From Streptomyces sp. WAC 01529 (GTDB lineage: Bacteria; Actinomycetota; Actinomycetes; Streptomycetales; Streptomycetaceae): 64,000 nt of DNA. The stretch covers positions 4,945,001 to 5,009,000 of the forward strand of contig NZ_CP029617.1 of NCBI RefSeq assembly GCF_003945545.1. Direction: 5' to 3'. The number at the start of each line of letters is the position of its first letter. Position 1 is the first letter of the stretch. The notes below the pieces were generated by a model. It was not told the DNA's origin. It ran no database searches and saw nothing but the letters and a program-made list of their open reading frames with translations. The position numbers and the translations under genes were made by a program. Positions 43,107-51,737 of this stretch are shown here, in pieces.

Positions 43107-43694
43107 GTGGGGACCGTAACGATCGGCGTCTCGATCGCGGTCCCGGAGCCTCACGGCAGCCTGCTCCAGGAGCGGCGCGCGGGCTTCGGTGACCCCGCGG
43201 CGCACGGCATCCCCACGCACGTGACCCTGCTGCCCCCCACCGAGGTGGAGGCGTCCGCGCTGCCCGCGGTGGAGGCGCATCTCCTCTCGGTGGCGGCGGC
43301 GGGCCGCCCCTTCCCGATGCGCCTCTCGGGGACCGGCACCTTCCGCCCGCTGTCGCCCGTCGTCTTCGTGCAGGTGGTGGAGGGCGCCGCGGCCTGCTCC
43401 TGGCTCCAGGAGCGGGTGCGGGACGCGTCGGGGCCGATAGCACGCGAACTGCAGTTCCCCTATCACCCGCATGTCACGGTGGCGCACGGCATCGCCGAAG
43501 AGGCCATGGACCAGGCGTTCGAGGAACTCTCGGAGTACGAGGCCCAGTGGCCCTGCACCGGCTTCGCGCTCTACGAGCAGGGTTCCGACGGCGTCTGGCG
43601 CAAGCTGCGCGAGTTCGCCTTCGGCGGCCGCGGCCCCGTGGTGCCCCCTCAGACACCCTCCTCGCAGGCCCGGGGTACGCTGCCCGCTCGCTGA
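43107..43694 (+). CDS. 2'-5' RNA ligase (2H) family protein
   Basis: 195 aa, GTG at 43107 with CAGGAG (43095-43100). The two 2H-phosphoesterase motifs are THVTLLPP (His-x-Thr) and HPHVTVAH (His-x-Thr), the pair required for catalysis on 2',3'-cyclic or 2'-5' phosphate bonds. Spacing and length match the bacterial LigT/ThpR family. Substrate unknown. It follows trpS by 55 bp and may be co-transcribed. Confidence 0.88.
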   Translation: MGTVTIGVSIAVPEPHGSLLQERRAGFGDPAAHGIPTHVTLLPPTEVEASALPAVEAHLLSVAAAGRPFPMRLSGTGTFRPLSPVVFVQVVEGAAACSWLQERVRDASGPIARELQFPYHPHVTVAHGIAEEAMDQAFEELSEYEAQWPCTGFALYEQGSDGVWRKLREFAFGGRGPVVPPQTPSSQARGTLPAR

Positions 43695-43731
43695 CCGGGG
43701 CAGCCCTCCGGTCGACCGTGCTGGGGGGACC

Positions 43732-44934
43732 ATGCGCAGATCAGCGGCGGCCGTCGCCGTGCTCGCCGTCGTGGCGGCGGGCTGCGGGGCGCAGGAACGT
43801 GGCGGAAACACCGACGGCAGGCCGGACGCGCCGGACAGGCCGCGCGCGGCGGGGCTCTCCTGGGCGTACGAGCGCGTCGACGAGGTGGACGGCGAGCTGA
43901 TCGACGGCGCCGTCATGGCGCCGGACGACATCTGGGCCATCGGCAGCGACGGCGCCGGCACGGACGGGCGGTTCGCGCGCGGGCACCTGCTCCACTTCGA
44001 CGGCGAGAAGTGGTCGCGGAAGCCGATGCCGGTCGAGGGCGACCCCGCCCTCTCGCGGCTGGAGTCCCTGGGGTCGGCGGGCATCCGGCTGACCACCGCG
44101 GAGGGGACCTCCTCGGCTCCGGAGAAGCCGCGTCACGCCCTGTGGGACGGCACCCGCTGGGGTCCCGTGCGGAACGCCCCGGCCGGTCCGCTCACCCACG
44201 TCGAGGTCATCGCCCCCGACGACGTGTGGGCGCTGCGGGGCGACGGGAAGGTCACGCACTGGGACGGCGACCGCTGGACGGTGACGCCGATGCCCGCGCA
44301 GAACGTCGTCGCCCTCGCCGGTTCGGCGCCGGACGACGTGTGGGCGGTCGGCTCCCGCACGACGGGGCCGGGCATCGGCGGCGCGGGAGGCCAGGTGTCA
44401 CAGCCCGCCGCGATGCGGTACGACGGCGAGAAGTGGACGCTCACCAAGACACCGACGATGCGCTTCCCCGCCCCCGTGCCGCCCGAGCCCTTCGCGGGGT
44501 TCACGGAGATCGACGTCGCCTCCAGGACGTACGCCCTTGCCGTCGGGCAGCACTCCTTCAAGGGGTATGACGCGGAGGAAAACCCCGACCCGCGCCCCTC
44601 GTCCTTCACGCTGCGCTGGAACGGCTCCCGCTGGACGGAGGCCGAGCCGTTCCCCGGAGCGTGCGCGTACCGTCGCCCGGTCATCCGGGACGGCGACGGC
44701 GGCTTCTTCATGGACGGCAACTGGCACCTGGCCGCCGACGGCGCCTGCACCAAGATCAAGAAGCCGCGGCTGCCCGCCACCGGAGGCGTGCGCCCCGAGT
44801 CGCAGCAGCAGCTCTGGCTCAAGAGGATCGTCCCGGTGCCCGGCACGGACAAGGTGATCGGTTTTGGCACCGTCGACGTGCTCCAGAGCGGGCCGCCCGC
44901 GTCGAAGGCCGTCGTCGTCACCCTCAAGCGCTGA
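43732..44934 (+). CDS. Lipoprotein with beta-propeller repeats
   Basis: 400 aa. Signal peptide with lipobox VAAGC (Cys about residue 19). The mature part has repeats APDDIWAIGSDG...HFDGEKW, APDDVWALRGDG...HWDGDRW, APDDVWAVGS...RYDGEKW and LRWNGSRW, units of a probable beta-propeller. DDxWA repeats of this kind occur in Streptomyces outside proteins, function unknown. ATG at 43732; convergent with dprE2, whose end is 18 bp away. Confidence 0.85.
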   Translation: MRRSAAAVAVLAVVAAGCGAQERGGNTDGRPDAPDRPRAAGLSWAYERVDEVDGELIDGAVMAPDDIWAIGSDGAGTDGRFARGHLLHFDGEKWSRKPMPVEGDPALSRLESLGSAGIRLTTAEGTSSAPEKPRHALWDGTRWGPVRNAPAGPLTHVEVIAPDDVWALRGDGKVTHWDGDRWTVTPMPAQNVVALAGSAPDDVWAVGSRTTGPGIGGAGGQVSQPAAMRYDGEKWTLTKTPTMRFPAPVPPEPFAGFTEIDVASRTYALAVGQHSFKGYDAEENPDPRPSSFTLRWNGSRWTEAEPFPGACAYRRPVIRDGDGGFFMDGNWHLAADGACTKIKKPRLPATGGVRPESQQQLWLKRIVPVPGTDKVIGFGTVDVLQSGPPASKAVVVTLKR

Positions 44935-44952
44935 AGCGGCGGGCGCGGTGCC

Positions 44953-45708
44953 TCACAGCGGCAGGCGCCGGAACAGCGGCCTCGGCACGTGCCGCAGCGC
45001 CGACATGACCATCCGCAGCGCCCCGGGCACCCACACCGTCTCCGAGCGGCGCCGCAGACCGGTCTCGATCGCCTCCGCCACCGCCTCCGGAGTGGTCGCC
45101 ATGGGCGCCTCCTCCAGGCCCACCGTCATCTTCGTGCGCACGAAGCCGGGGCGGACCACCATCACGTGCACCCCGGTGCCGTACAGCGCGTCCCCGAGGC
45201 CCTGGGCGAACGCGTCGAGGCCCGCCTTGCTGGAGCCGTAGATGAAGTTGGCGCGGCGGGCCCGCTCGCCCGCCACGGAGGAGAGCACCACCAGGGAGCC
45301 GTGCCCCTGGGACTGAAGCGCCCGCGCGCAGACCAGGCCCGCGGAGACCGCCCCGGTGTAGTTGGTCTGGGCGACGCGCACCGCGGCGAGGGGCTCGTCC
45401 TCGTCGCGTGCCTGGTCGCCGAGGACGCCGAAGGCGAGCAGCACCATGTCGATGTCGCCCTCGGCGAAGACCTTGCCGAGGTTCTCCTCGTGGGACTCGG
45501 GGTCGAGCGCGTCGAAGGCGACGGTGCGCACGTCCGCCCCCAGGTCGCGCAGCCCGGACGCGGCCTTCTCCAGGGCCGGTGAGAGGCGGCCGGCCAGCCA
45601 CACCGTGCGGGTGCGGCGGGCGACGAGGCGCCGCGCGGTGGCGAGGCCGATCTCGGAGGTGCCGCCGAGGACGAGCAGGGACTGGGGGGTGCCGAAGGCG
45701 TCTTTCAT
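44953..45708 (-). CDS. dprE2: DprE2, keto-ribose reductase (SDR)
   Basis: 251 aa. Short-chain dehydrogenase with the NAD loop LGGTSEIGLATARRL and the catalytic Ser/Tyr/Lys in VLSSVAGERARRANFIYGSSKAG. With DprE1 it epimerises decaprenyl-phospho-ribose to decaprenyl-phospho-arabinose; DprE2 reduces the 2-keto intermediate with NADH. It lies 13 bp after dprE1 on the same strand, which supports the assignment over a generic SDR. Confidence 0.9.
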   Translation of the reverse strand: MKDAFGTPQSLLVLGGTSEIGLATARRLVARRTRTVWLAGRLSPALEKAASGLRDLGADVRTVAFDALDPESHEENLGKVFAEGDIDMVLLAFGVLGDQARDEDEPLAAVRVAQTNYTGAVSAGLVCARALQSQGHGSLVVLSSVAGERARRANFIYGSSKAGLDAFAQGLGDALYGTGVHVMVVRPGFVRTKMTVGLEEAPMATTPEAVAEAIETGLRRRSETVWVPGALRMVMSALRHVPRPLFRRLPL

Positions 45709-45721
45709 GAGTACCGGTCTC

Positions 45722-47101
45722 CTAGAGGGCGAGGCGGCGGGAGAGGTCCGAGCGGAACACGCCGCGCGGGTCGAGATCGGCCCGCAGGGCGCGGAAGTCG
45801 TCGAGCCGGGGGTACATCGCGGCGAGCATCTCGGGCCGCAGCCGTGAGTCCTTGGCGAGGTAGACGCGCCCGTCGGCGGCGGCCACCTCCTCGTCGAGTT
45901 CGTCGAGGAAGGCGCCGAGCCCCGGCAGGTTGGCGGGGATGTCGAGGGCGAGCGTCCAGCCGGGCATCGGGAAGGAGAGCCAGCCCGGGTCGCCCTGACC
46001 GAAGCGCTTCAGGACGGCGAGGAAGGACGGGCAGCCGCGCTCCGAGATGCGCCGCACGACGCGGCGCAGGGCCTCCTCCTTGCCGTACCCGACGACGAAT
46101 TGGTACTGCACGAAACCGCTGCGGCCGTAGACGCGGTTCCAGTGCGGGACGCCGTCCAGGGGGTGGAAGAAGGTGGAGATCTTCTGGAGTTCGCCGGTGC
46201 GTGAACGGGGCGCTCTGCGGTACCACAGCTCGTTGAAGAGGCCCACCGAGGTTTTGCCGAGCAGCCCCTCCGGCACGAAGGAGGGGGCGGCGGGGAGCTG
46301 TCCGGGGCGGAACGCGAGCGGGGCCCTGCGCGCGCGTGCCCGGGCCGGAAGCGCGTCCAGGGGGGCGTGGTCGCCGCGGGTGAGGACCGAGCGGCCCATG
46401 GCGGTGCCGCGCGCCAGGAGGTCGATCCAGGCGACCGAGTAGCGGTAGCGGTGGTCGGTGGCGGTGAGGCGGGCCATCAAGTCGTCGAGGTCCGTGGCGC
46501 GTTCCGTGTCGACGCTCATCAAGGAGGTCTCGACCGGCTGGAGTTGGACGGTCGCCGACAGGATGACGCCGGTCAGGCCCATGCCGCCCGCCGTGGCGTC
46601 GAAGAGCGGGGTGCCGGGCGTGACGGTGTGGACCGTGCCGTCGGCCGTGAGCACGTCCATCGAGAGGACGTGGCGGGAGAACGACCCCGAGACGTGGTGG
46701 TTCTTGCCGTGGATGTCGGCGCCGATGGCCCCGCCGACCGTCACATAGCGGGTGCCCGGCGTCACCGGCACGAACCAGCCGAGGGGGAGCAGGACTTCCA
46801 TCAGGCGGTGCAGCGAGACCCCGGAGTCGCACACGACCGTGCCCGCGTCGGCGTCGATGACGCGCACCCGGTCAAGGCCCGTCATGTCGAAGACGGCACC
46901 GCCCGCGTTCTGCGCCGCGTCGCCGTAGGCCCGGCCCAGGCCCCTCGCGATGCCGCCCCGCTCGCCGCAGTCGCGTACGGCGGCCGCGGCCTCCTCCGGT
47001 GTGCGGGGTCTCACCAGCCGGGCGGTGGTCGGGGCCGTGCGGCCCCAGCCGGAGACGGACGCGGCTTCGGAAGGGGGCAGTGCGGGGGATTCGGCAGGCA
47101 T
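45722..47101 (-). CDS. dprE1: DprE1, decaprenyl-P-ribose 2'-oxidase
   Basis: 459 aa, family length. FAD-linked oxidase: GLGRAYGDAAQNAGG and VGGAIGADIHGKNHHVSGSFSRHV bind FAD; QYQFVV and LAKDSRL (catalytic Lys) are conserved. Residue 385 (DNA 45947-45949) is Ala in GWTLALDIP; the Mycobacterium tuberculosis enzyme has Cys387 at the matching place in GWNICVDFP (recalled), the residue attacked by benzothiazinones, so this enzyme should be naturally resistant. The reaction makes decaprenyl-phospho-2-keto-ribose for DprE2. Divergent from the PAP2/UbiA/GtrA genes. Confidence 0.93.
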   Translation of the reverse strand: MPAESPALPPSEAASVSGWGRTAPTTARLVRPRTPEEAAAAVRDCGERGGIARGLGRAYGDAAQNAGGAVFDMTGLDRVRVIDADAGTVVCDSGVSLHRLMEVLLPLGWFVPVTPGTRYVTVGGAIGADIHGKNHHVSGSFSRHVLSMDVLTADGTVHTVTPGTPLFDATAGGMGLTGVILSATVQLQPVETSLMSVDTERATDLDDLMARLTATDHRYRYSVAWIDLLARGTAMGRSVLTRGDHAPLDALPARARARRAPLAFRPGQLPAAPSFVPEGLLGKTSVGLFNELWYRRAPRSRTGELQKISTFFHPLDGVPHWNRVYGRSGFVQYQFVVGYGKEEALRRVVRRISERGCPSFLAVLKRFGQGDPGWLSFPMPGWTLALDIPANLPGLGAFLDELDEEVAAADGRVYLAKDSRLRPEMLAAMYPRLDDFRALRADLDPRGVFRSDLSRRLAL

Positions 47102-47261
47102 GTCACCGACCGTAACGCCCCGTTAGGGATAGTTCGCCATAAATCATCAGTACTCTCACCGAAATGGGTGATTAAGGGAGTGTCATCACAAGATTGCCGG
47201 AATTATTTGAGGGTTGGCCACAAGAGTCGAGGTGTCCGGTTCCCGGCGAAAAAGGGGTCAC

Positions 47262-47783
47262 ATGTACGACATGGACCACAGGTTGCTGTCGGCCCTGCGC
47301 GACTGCGGCACCGACCCGCGCGTGGCGAGGGCCGCGCGCGCCCTCTCCTGGAGCGGCGAACACGGCGCGCTCTGGATCGCCGCGGGCCTCGTGGGCGCCG
47401 CCGCCGACCGCGAGCGGCGCGGCGCCTGGCTGCGCGGCACCGCGCTGACCGCCGCCGCCCACCTGGCGAGCATGGGCGTCAAGCGGATCGTCCGCCGCCC
47501 CCGCCCCGCGGGCCGAGCCGGTGCCGAACCCCTGGTGCGCACCGCGGGCCGGCACTCCTTCCCCAGCTCGCACGCCACTTCGGCCGCCGCCGCCACCGTC
47601 GCGTACGGCGCGCTGCGCCCCGCCGGCGCCCGTCTCGTGCCGCCGCTGGCCGCCGCGATGTGCGTCTCCCGGATGGTCGTCGGCGTCCACTACCCCTCGG
47701 ACGTGGCCGCCGGCGCGGCGCTCGGCGCGCTCACTGCGCGCGTGGGGGCCGCCTGGATGAACGGGAGCCGCAGCGATGCCTGA
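47262..47783 (+). CDS. PAP2 phosphatase, Rv3807c-like
   Basis: 173 aa from the ATG at 47262 (AAAGGGG upstream). PAP2 phosphatase motifs are complete: KRIVRRPRP, RHSFPSSHA and SRMVVGVHYPSDV. In mycobacteria the homologue near ubiA is thought to remove the 5-phosphate of decaprenyl-phospho-5-phosphoribose to give the DprE1 substrate. It overlaps the prenyltransferase gene by 8 bp, which strongly supports that role. Two or three membrane helices. Confidence 0.9.
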   Translation: MYDMDHRLLSALRDCGTDPRVARAARALSWSGEHGALWIAAGLVGAAADRERRGAWLRGTALTAAAHLASMGVKRIVRRPRPAGRAGAEPLVRTAGRHSFPSSHATSAAAATVAYGALRPAGARLVPPLAAAMCVSRMVVGVHYPSDVAAGAALGALTARVGAAWMNGSRSDA

Positions 47784-48732
47784 ACGTATCTCCACCGTCC
47801 TCGAACGCCCTCGTCCGCCCCAGCCCTCGAAGCCGGGCCCCATCAGCCTGCCGCTCGGCCTCCTGAAGACCGCGCGTCCGCGCCAGTGGGTGAAGAACAT
47901 CCTGGTCGTCGCGGCCCCCGCGGCGGCGGGCGAACTGTTCGCACGCCACGCGCTCGTCCAACTGGCGATCGTCTTCGCGCTGTTCACGGCCGCCGCGTCC
48001 GCCGTCTACCTGATCAACGACGCGCGCGACGCGGACGCCGACCGCGCCCACCCCACCAAGTGCCGCAGACCGGTCGCGGCCGGCCAGGTGCCGGTGCCCG
48101 TCGCCTACGCCGTCGGCGGGCTCCTCGCGTTCCTCGCGCCGGTGGCCGCCTACGTCCTGTGCACCCCGCTGACGGCCGCGCTCCTGGCCGGTTACGTCTG
48201 CATGCAACTCGCCTACTGCGTCAGCCTCAAGCACGTACTCGTCGTCGACCTCACGATCGTCACGACCGGCTTCCTGATGCGCGCCATGATCGGCGGACTC
48301 GCGCTCGACATCCCGCTCTCGCGCTGGTTCCTGATCACCACGGGCTTCGGCGCGCTCTTCATGGTCTCCGCCAAGCGCTACTCCGAATCCGTCCAGATGT
48401 CCGCGCGCTCCGAGAAACTGGGCGCCACGCGCGCGTTGCTCACCGAGTACACCACCGGCTATCTCCGCTTCGTGTGGCAGCTGGCCGCCGGGGGCGCCGT
48501 CCTCGCGTACTGCCTGTGGGCCATGGAAGCGGGCGGCACCGCCAACGGCAGCCTGCTGCCCTGGCGCCAGCTGTCCATGGCGGCCTTCATCCTCGCGATC
48601 CTGCGCTACGCCGTCTTCGCCGACCGCGGCACCGCGGGCGAGCCGGAGGACGTCGTCCTGCGGGACAGGGCGCTCGCCGTGATCGGCCTCGTGTGGGTCG
48701 CGATGTACGGCCTCGCGGTCGCGAACTGGTGA
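47776..48732 (+). CDS. ubiA: Decaprenyl-P phosphoribosyltransferase
   Basis: 318 aa, UbiA superfamily with about nine membrane helices. The Asp-rich site reads YLINDARDADADRAHPTK, as in Rv3806c, and a second motif is ALDIPLSRWFLI after a KHVLVVDLT segment. It transfers phosphoribose from PRPP to decaprenyl phosphate, the first step towards decaprenyl-phospho-arabinose. It sits between the PAP2 and GtrA genes, with 8-bp and 4-bp overlaps. Confidence 0.92.
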   Translation: MPERISTVLERPRPPQPSKPGPISLPLGLLKTARPRQWVKNILVVAAPAAAGELFARHALVQLAIVFALFTAAASAVYLINDARDADADRAHPTKCRRPVAAGQVPVPVAYAVGGLLAFLAPVAAYVLCTPLTAALLAGYVCMQLAYCVSLKHVLVVDLTIVTTGFLMRAMIGGLALDIPLSRWFLITTGFGALFMVSAKRYSESVQMSARSEKLGATRALLTEYTTGYLRFVWQLAAGGAVLAYCLWAMEAGGTANGSLLPWRQLSMAAFILAILRYAVFADRGTAGEPEDVVLRDRALAVIGLVWVAMYGLAVANW

Positions 48733-49223
48733 GCTGGGACCGTCTCCGCGGCCGCCTGCGGTCGCTCGGACCCGAACTGCTCGGCTTCGCCGCCGCCGGG
48801 ATCTGCGCGTACGCCGCCGACCTCGGCCTCTTCATCTGGCTGCGCGGACCGGTGGGCATGGACCCGCTGACCGCCAAATCGCTCTCCTTCGTGGCGGGCT
48901 GCTCCGTGGCGTACGCGGGCAACGCGCTCGGCACCTACCGGCGCAGGGCGGCAGGGGTCCCACGGCTGCGCCAGTACGCGGTCTTCTTCGCCGTCAACAT
49001 CGCGGGCGCCCTCGTCCAACTGCTGTGCATCGCCGTCTCCCACTACGGCCTCGGCCTCACCTCACCGCGCGCGGACGCCGTCTCGGGCGCCGGAGTCGGC
49101 ATGGCCCTCGCCACCGTGCTCAGATTCTGGGGAACCCGGACTCTGGTATTCCGCGTGGCGGGCGGGACTTCGGGCACGTCTTCGGACAGGACCGCAGGCA
49201 GGGAGGCGTCATGGACTGGCTGA
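48729..49223 (+). CDS. GtrA-family membrane protein
   Basis: 164 aa from the GTG at 48729 overlapping the ubiA stop (GTGA). Four helices, the first with LGFAAAGICAYAADLGLFIW, and the family segments YAGNALGTYRR and VLRFWGTRTLVF. GtrA proteins move or anchor polyprenyl-phospho-sugars; the mycobacterial homologue beside dprE1 (Rv3789) has been linked to arabinan assembly. The ORF upstream of 48729 is the shadow of ubiA. Its stop overlaps the next gene by 13 bp. Confidence 0.88.
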   Translation: MSWDRLRGRLRSLGPELLGFAAAGICAYAADLGLFIWLRGPVGMDPLTAKSLSFVAGCSVAYAGNALGTYRRRAAGVPRLRQYAVFFAVNIAGALVQLLCIAVSHYGLGLTSPRADAVSGAGVGMALATVLRFWGTRTLVFRVAGGTSGTSSDRTAGREASWTG

Positions 49224-50182
49224 AGAAGCTGCCCGGCATCGGGCCGTACATCGAGAAGGGCATGCGCACGCACGCGTGGCGCGCGTACGAACGGCTCGAC
49301 GGCGTCCACTGGACCCGCCTCGCGGCCGCGATGACGTTCATCAGCTTCCTGGCACTCTTCCCGCTGATCACCGTCGGCGCCGCGATCGCCGCGGCCACGC
49401 TCACCAAGAAGCAGCAGAACACCCTTGAGGACAAGCTCTCCGAGCAGGTCCCCGGCATCTCCGACCAGCTGAACCTCGACGCCCTGGTCGCCAACGCGGG
49501 CACCGTCGGCCTCGTCGCGGGCGCCCTGCTGCTCTTCACCGGCATCGGCTGGGTCGGCTCGATGCGGGAGTGCCTGCGGGCCGTCTGGGAGCTGCCGGAC
49601 GAGGACGAGAACCCCTTCCTCGGCAAGGTCAAGGACGCCGGGGTGCTCATCGGGCTCGGCGGCGCGGGCCTCGCCTCCTTCGCCGCCTCCGCGCTCGCCT
49701 CGACCGCGGTCGGCTGGACCGCCGACCTCTTCGGCATCGACGAGACCGGCTGGGGAACGGCCCTGCTCCAGGCCATCGCGTTCGCCATCGCCGTCCTCGC
49801 GGACTTCCTGCTGCTCCTCTACGTCCTGACGCTGCTGCCCGGCGTCCAGCCGCACCGGCGCGACCTCATCACCGCGGGACTGATCGGCGCGGCCGGCTTC
49901 GAACTGCTCAAACTGCTGCTCGGCGGCTATATGAAGGGCGTCGCCGCCAAGAGCATGTACGGCGCCTTCGGTGTGCCCGTCGCGCTGCTCCTGTGGATCA
50001 ACTTCACCGCGAAGCTGCTGCTCTTCTGCGCCGCCTGGACGGCGACGCGGAAGGCCTCACGCGCGACGGACGGCTCCTCCGCGGAGTCCGCCACGGAGTC
50101 CGCCACAGAGGAGGAGACGCCCGCCGTCAGTCCTGACCCGGGCGACGGCCGGACTGGCCGGGCAGCGGCATCCGGCGCCTGA
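49211..50182 (+). CDS. YihY/BrkB-family membrane protein
   Basis: 323 aa, ATG at 49211, inside the end of the GtrA gene. YihY/BrkB proteins have about six helices; the signature WTRLAAAMTFISFLALFPLITVGAAI and the LLLWINFTAKLLLFCAAWTA segment are present. Function is unsettled (once called ribonuclease BN). The C-terminal 40 residues are Ser/Thr/Glu-rich. The gene's 3' end overlaps the convergent carboxypeptidase gene by 56 bp. Confidence 0.9.
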   Translation: MDWLKKLPGIGPYIEKGMRTHAWRAYERLDGVHWTRLAAAMTFISFLALFPLITVGAAIAAATLTKKQQNTLEDKLSEQVPGISDQLNLDALVANAGTVGLVAGALLLFTGIGWVGSMRECLRAVWELPDEDENPFLGKVKDAGVLIGLGGAGLASFAASALASTAVGWTADLFGIDETGWGTALLQAIAFAIAVLADFLLLLYVLTLLPGVQPHRRDLITAGLIGAAGFELLKLLLGGYMKGVAAKSMYGAFGVPVALLLWINFTAKLLLFCAAWTATRKASRATDGSSAESATESATEEETPAVSPDPGDGRTGRAAASGA

Positions 50183-51383
50183 CGACGAAGACACCCGCGG
50201 CGAGCACCGCGATCACACCGCCCGTCACCGCGAGCGCGACGCCCATGCCGCCCGCCCCGTCGTCGGAGCCGTGCGCCATGTTCGCGGCGGCCGACCCGCT
50301 CCCGCCGCCGCCCGGAGCGCCCTTGCCCGCACCCGTGGACCCCTTCGGCGCGACCAGCTGACCCACCGGGTCGACCTTGCCCGCGGCCTTGAAGCCCCAG
50401 TCGAAGAGCCGTTCGGTCTCCTTGTAGACGGCGTGGGCCTCCCCGGAGGAGGGGTTCATGACGGTGACGAGAAGGACCTTGCCGCCGCGCTCGGCGACAC
50501 CGGTGAAGGTGTTTCCCGCGTTCGTGGTGCTGCCGTTCTTGACGCCCGCGATGCCCTTGTACGGGCTGAGGCCGAGGTCACCGGTGAGCAGGCGGTTGGT
50601 GTTCTGGATGCCGAAGGACCCGCGCTTCGTCTTGCCCTTGTCCTTGCCCTTGGTGATCTTCTTGGTCTCGCCGGGGAACTGGGCGGTGGCCGTCGAGCAG
50701 TACTCCCGGAAGTCCTTCTTCTGCAGCCCGGAGCGGGCGAACAGCGTCAGGTCGTACGCCGACGAGACCTGCCCCTTGGCGTCGTAACCGTCCGGCGAGA
50801 CCACGTGGGTGTCCAGGGCCTGGAGGTTCTCGGCGTGCTTCTGCATGTCCTCGACGGTCTTGTCGACGCCGTCGTTCATCGCGGACAGGACGTGCACCGC
50901 GTCGTTGCCGGACCGCAGGAAGACACCGAGCCACAGGTCGTGGACGGAGTACGTCTCGTTCTCCTTGATGCCGACCATGCTGCTGCCCGCGCCGATGCCC
51001 TCCAGGTCGGAGAGGGCGACCTTGTGCTTCTGCGTCTTGGGGAACTTCGGCAGGACCGTGTCCGCGAAGAGCATCTTCAGGGTGCTCGCCGGGGGCAGCC
51101 GCCAGTGCGCGTTGTGCGCGGCCAGGACCTCGCCCGACTCCGCGTCCGAGACGATCCAGGAACGCGCCGACAGGTCCTTGGGCAGCACCGGGGCGCCCGC
51201 CTTGAGCTTCACCTGGGTGCCCGGCTTGCCGAGCAGGGGGCCGCCGACCGTCGACATCGAGGCGGGCGGCTGCGGCTTGTCCTTGTCCTTCGGCTCGCCG
51301 TCCGCGAAGGCGGGCGCGGTGGTCGACACGGTCAGCAACGTCGCGGAAGCGAGCAGCACGGCGGCTTTTTTGGAGGCAGGCAC
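50127..51383 (-). CDS. D-alanyl-D-alanine carboxypeptidase
   Basis: 418 aa from the GTG at 51383. Signal peptide ends at AFA. Penicillin-binding motifs: S100-T-L-K103 (SxxK), S158-G-N160, and K282-N-G284, where most serine peptidases have KTG. A single C-terminal helix (GMGVALAVTGGVIAVLAAGVFV) with a basic tail anchors it. It trims the last D-Ala of peptidoglycan stems. The large upstream open frame to 52547 runs antisense to the metallophosphoesterase gene and is discarded. Corresponds by position to SCO4847 (from memory). Confidence 0.92.
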   Translation of the reverse strand: MPASKKAAVLLASATLLTVSTTAPAFADGEPKDKDKPQPPASMSTVGGPLLGKPGTQVKLKAGAPVLPKDLSARSWIVSDAESGEVLAAHNAHWRLPPASTLKMLFADTVLPKFPKTQKHKVALSDLEGIGAGSSMVGIKENETYSVHDLWLGVFLRSGNDAVHVLSAMNDGVDKTVEDMQKHAENLQALDTHVVSPDGYDAKGQVSSAYDLTLFARSGLQKKDFREYCSTATAQFPGETKKITKGKDKGKTKRGSFGIQNTNRLLTGDLGLSPYKGIAGVKNGSTTNAGNTFTGVAERGGKVLLVTVMNPSSGEAHAVYKETERLFDWGFKAAGKVDPVGQLVAPKGSTGAGKGAPGGGGSGSAAANMAHGSDDGAGGMGVALAVTGGVIAVLAAGVFVVRRRMPLPGQSGRRPGQD

Positions 51384-51492
51384 GGACGAGAACGTACAGG
51401 GCCGGCTCAGGGGGTTCGCCGCCGAGGTCCGCTGTGTTCCGTCGTCCCCACCCCGGCGGCGAGGGGCGAGGAACCCTCGCGATACTGAACGT

Positions 51493-51735
51493 ATGAAGCT
51501 CAGCCGCCCTGTCTCCTGGTTCCTGCTCGCCTTCGGGGTGTGGAGCTGGTTCATCTGGATCACTTTCGTCAAGAACCTGTGGAAGGACGGCAGCGGGCTC
51601 GCCTTCGATGACGCGGGCGACCCGACCGGGTACTTCTGGGTGCACCTGACGCTCGCCGTTGTCTCCTTTGTCTTGGGGACGGTGGTAGGGACCATCGGGT
51701 TCCGTGGAATCCGCGCACTGCGCCGTACGTCATAG
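51493..51735 (+). CDS. SCO4848-like small membrane protein
   Basis: 80 aa, two hydrophobic helices (SWFLLAFGVWSWFIWITFV and FWVHLTLAVVSFVLGTVVGTIGF) with a short hydrophilic middle. Matches the conserved streptomycete family named for SCO4848 and has the same neighbours. Function unknown. The ATG at 51493 has no clear ribosome site. It precedes the metallophosphoesterase gene by 2 bp, so both are one unit. Confidence 0.85.
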   Translation: MKLSRPVSWFLLAFGVWSWFIWITFVKNLWKDGSGLAFDDAGDPTGYFWVHLTLAVVSFVLGTVVGTIGFRGIRALRRTS

Positions 51736-51737
51736 CC

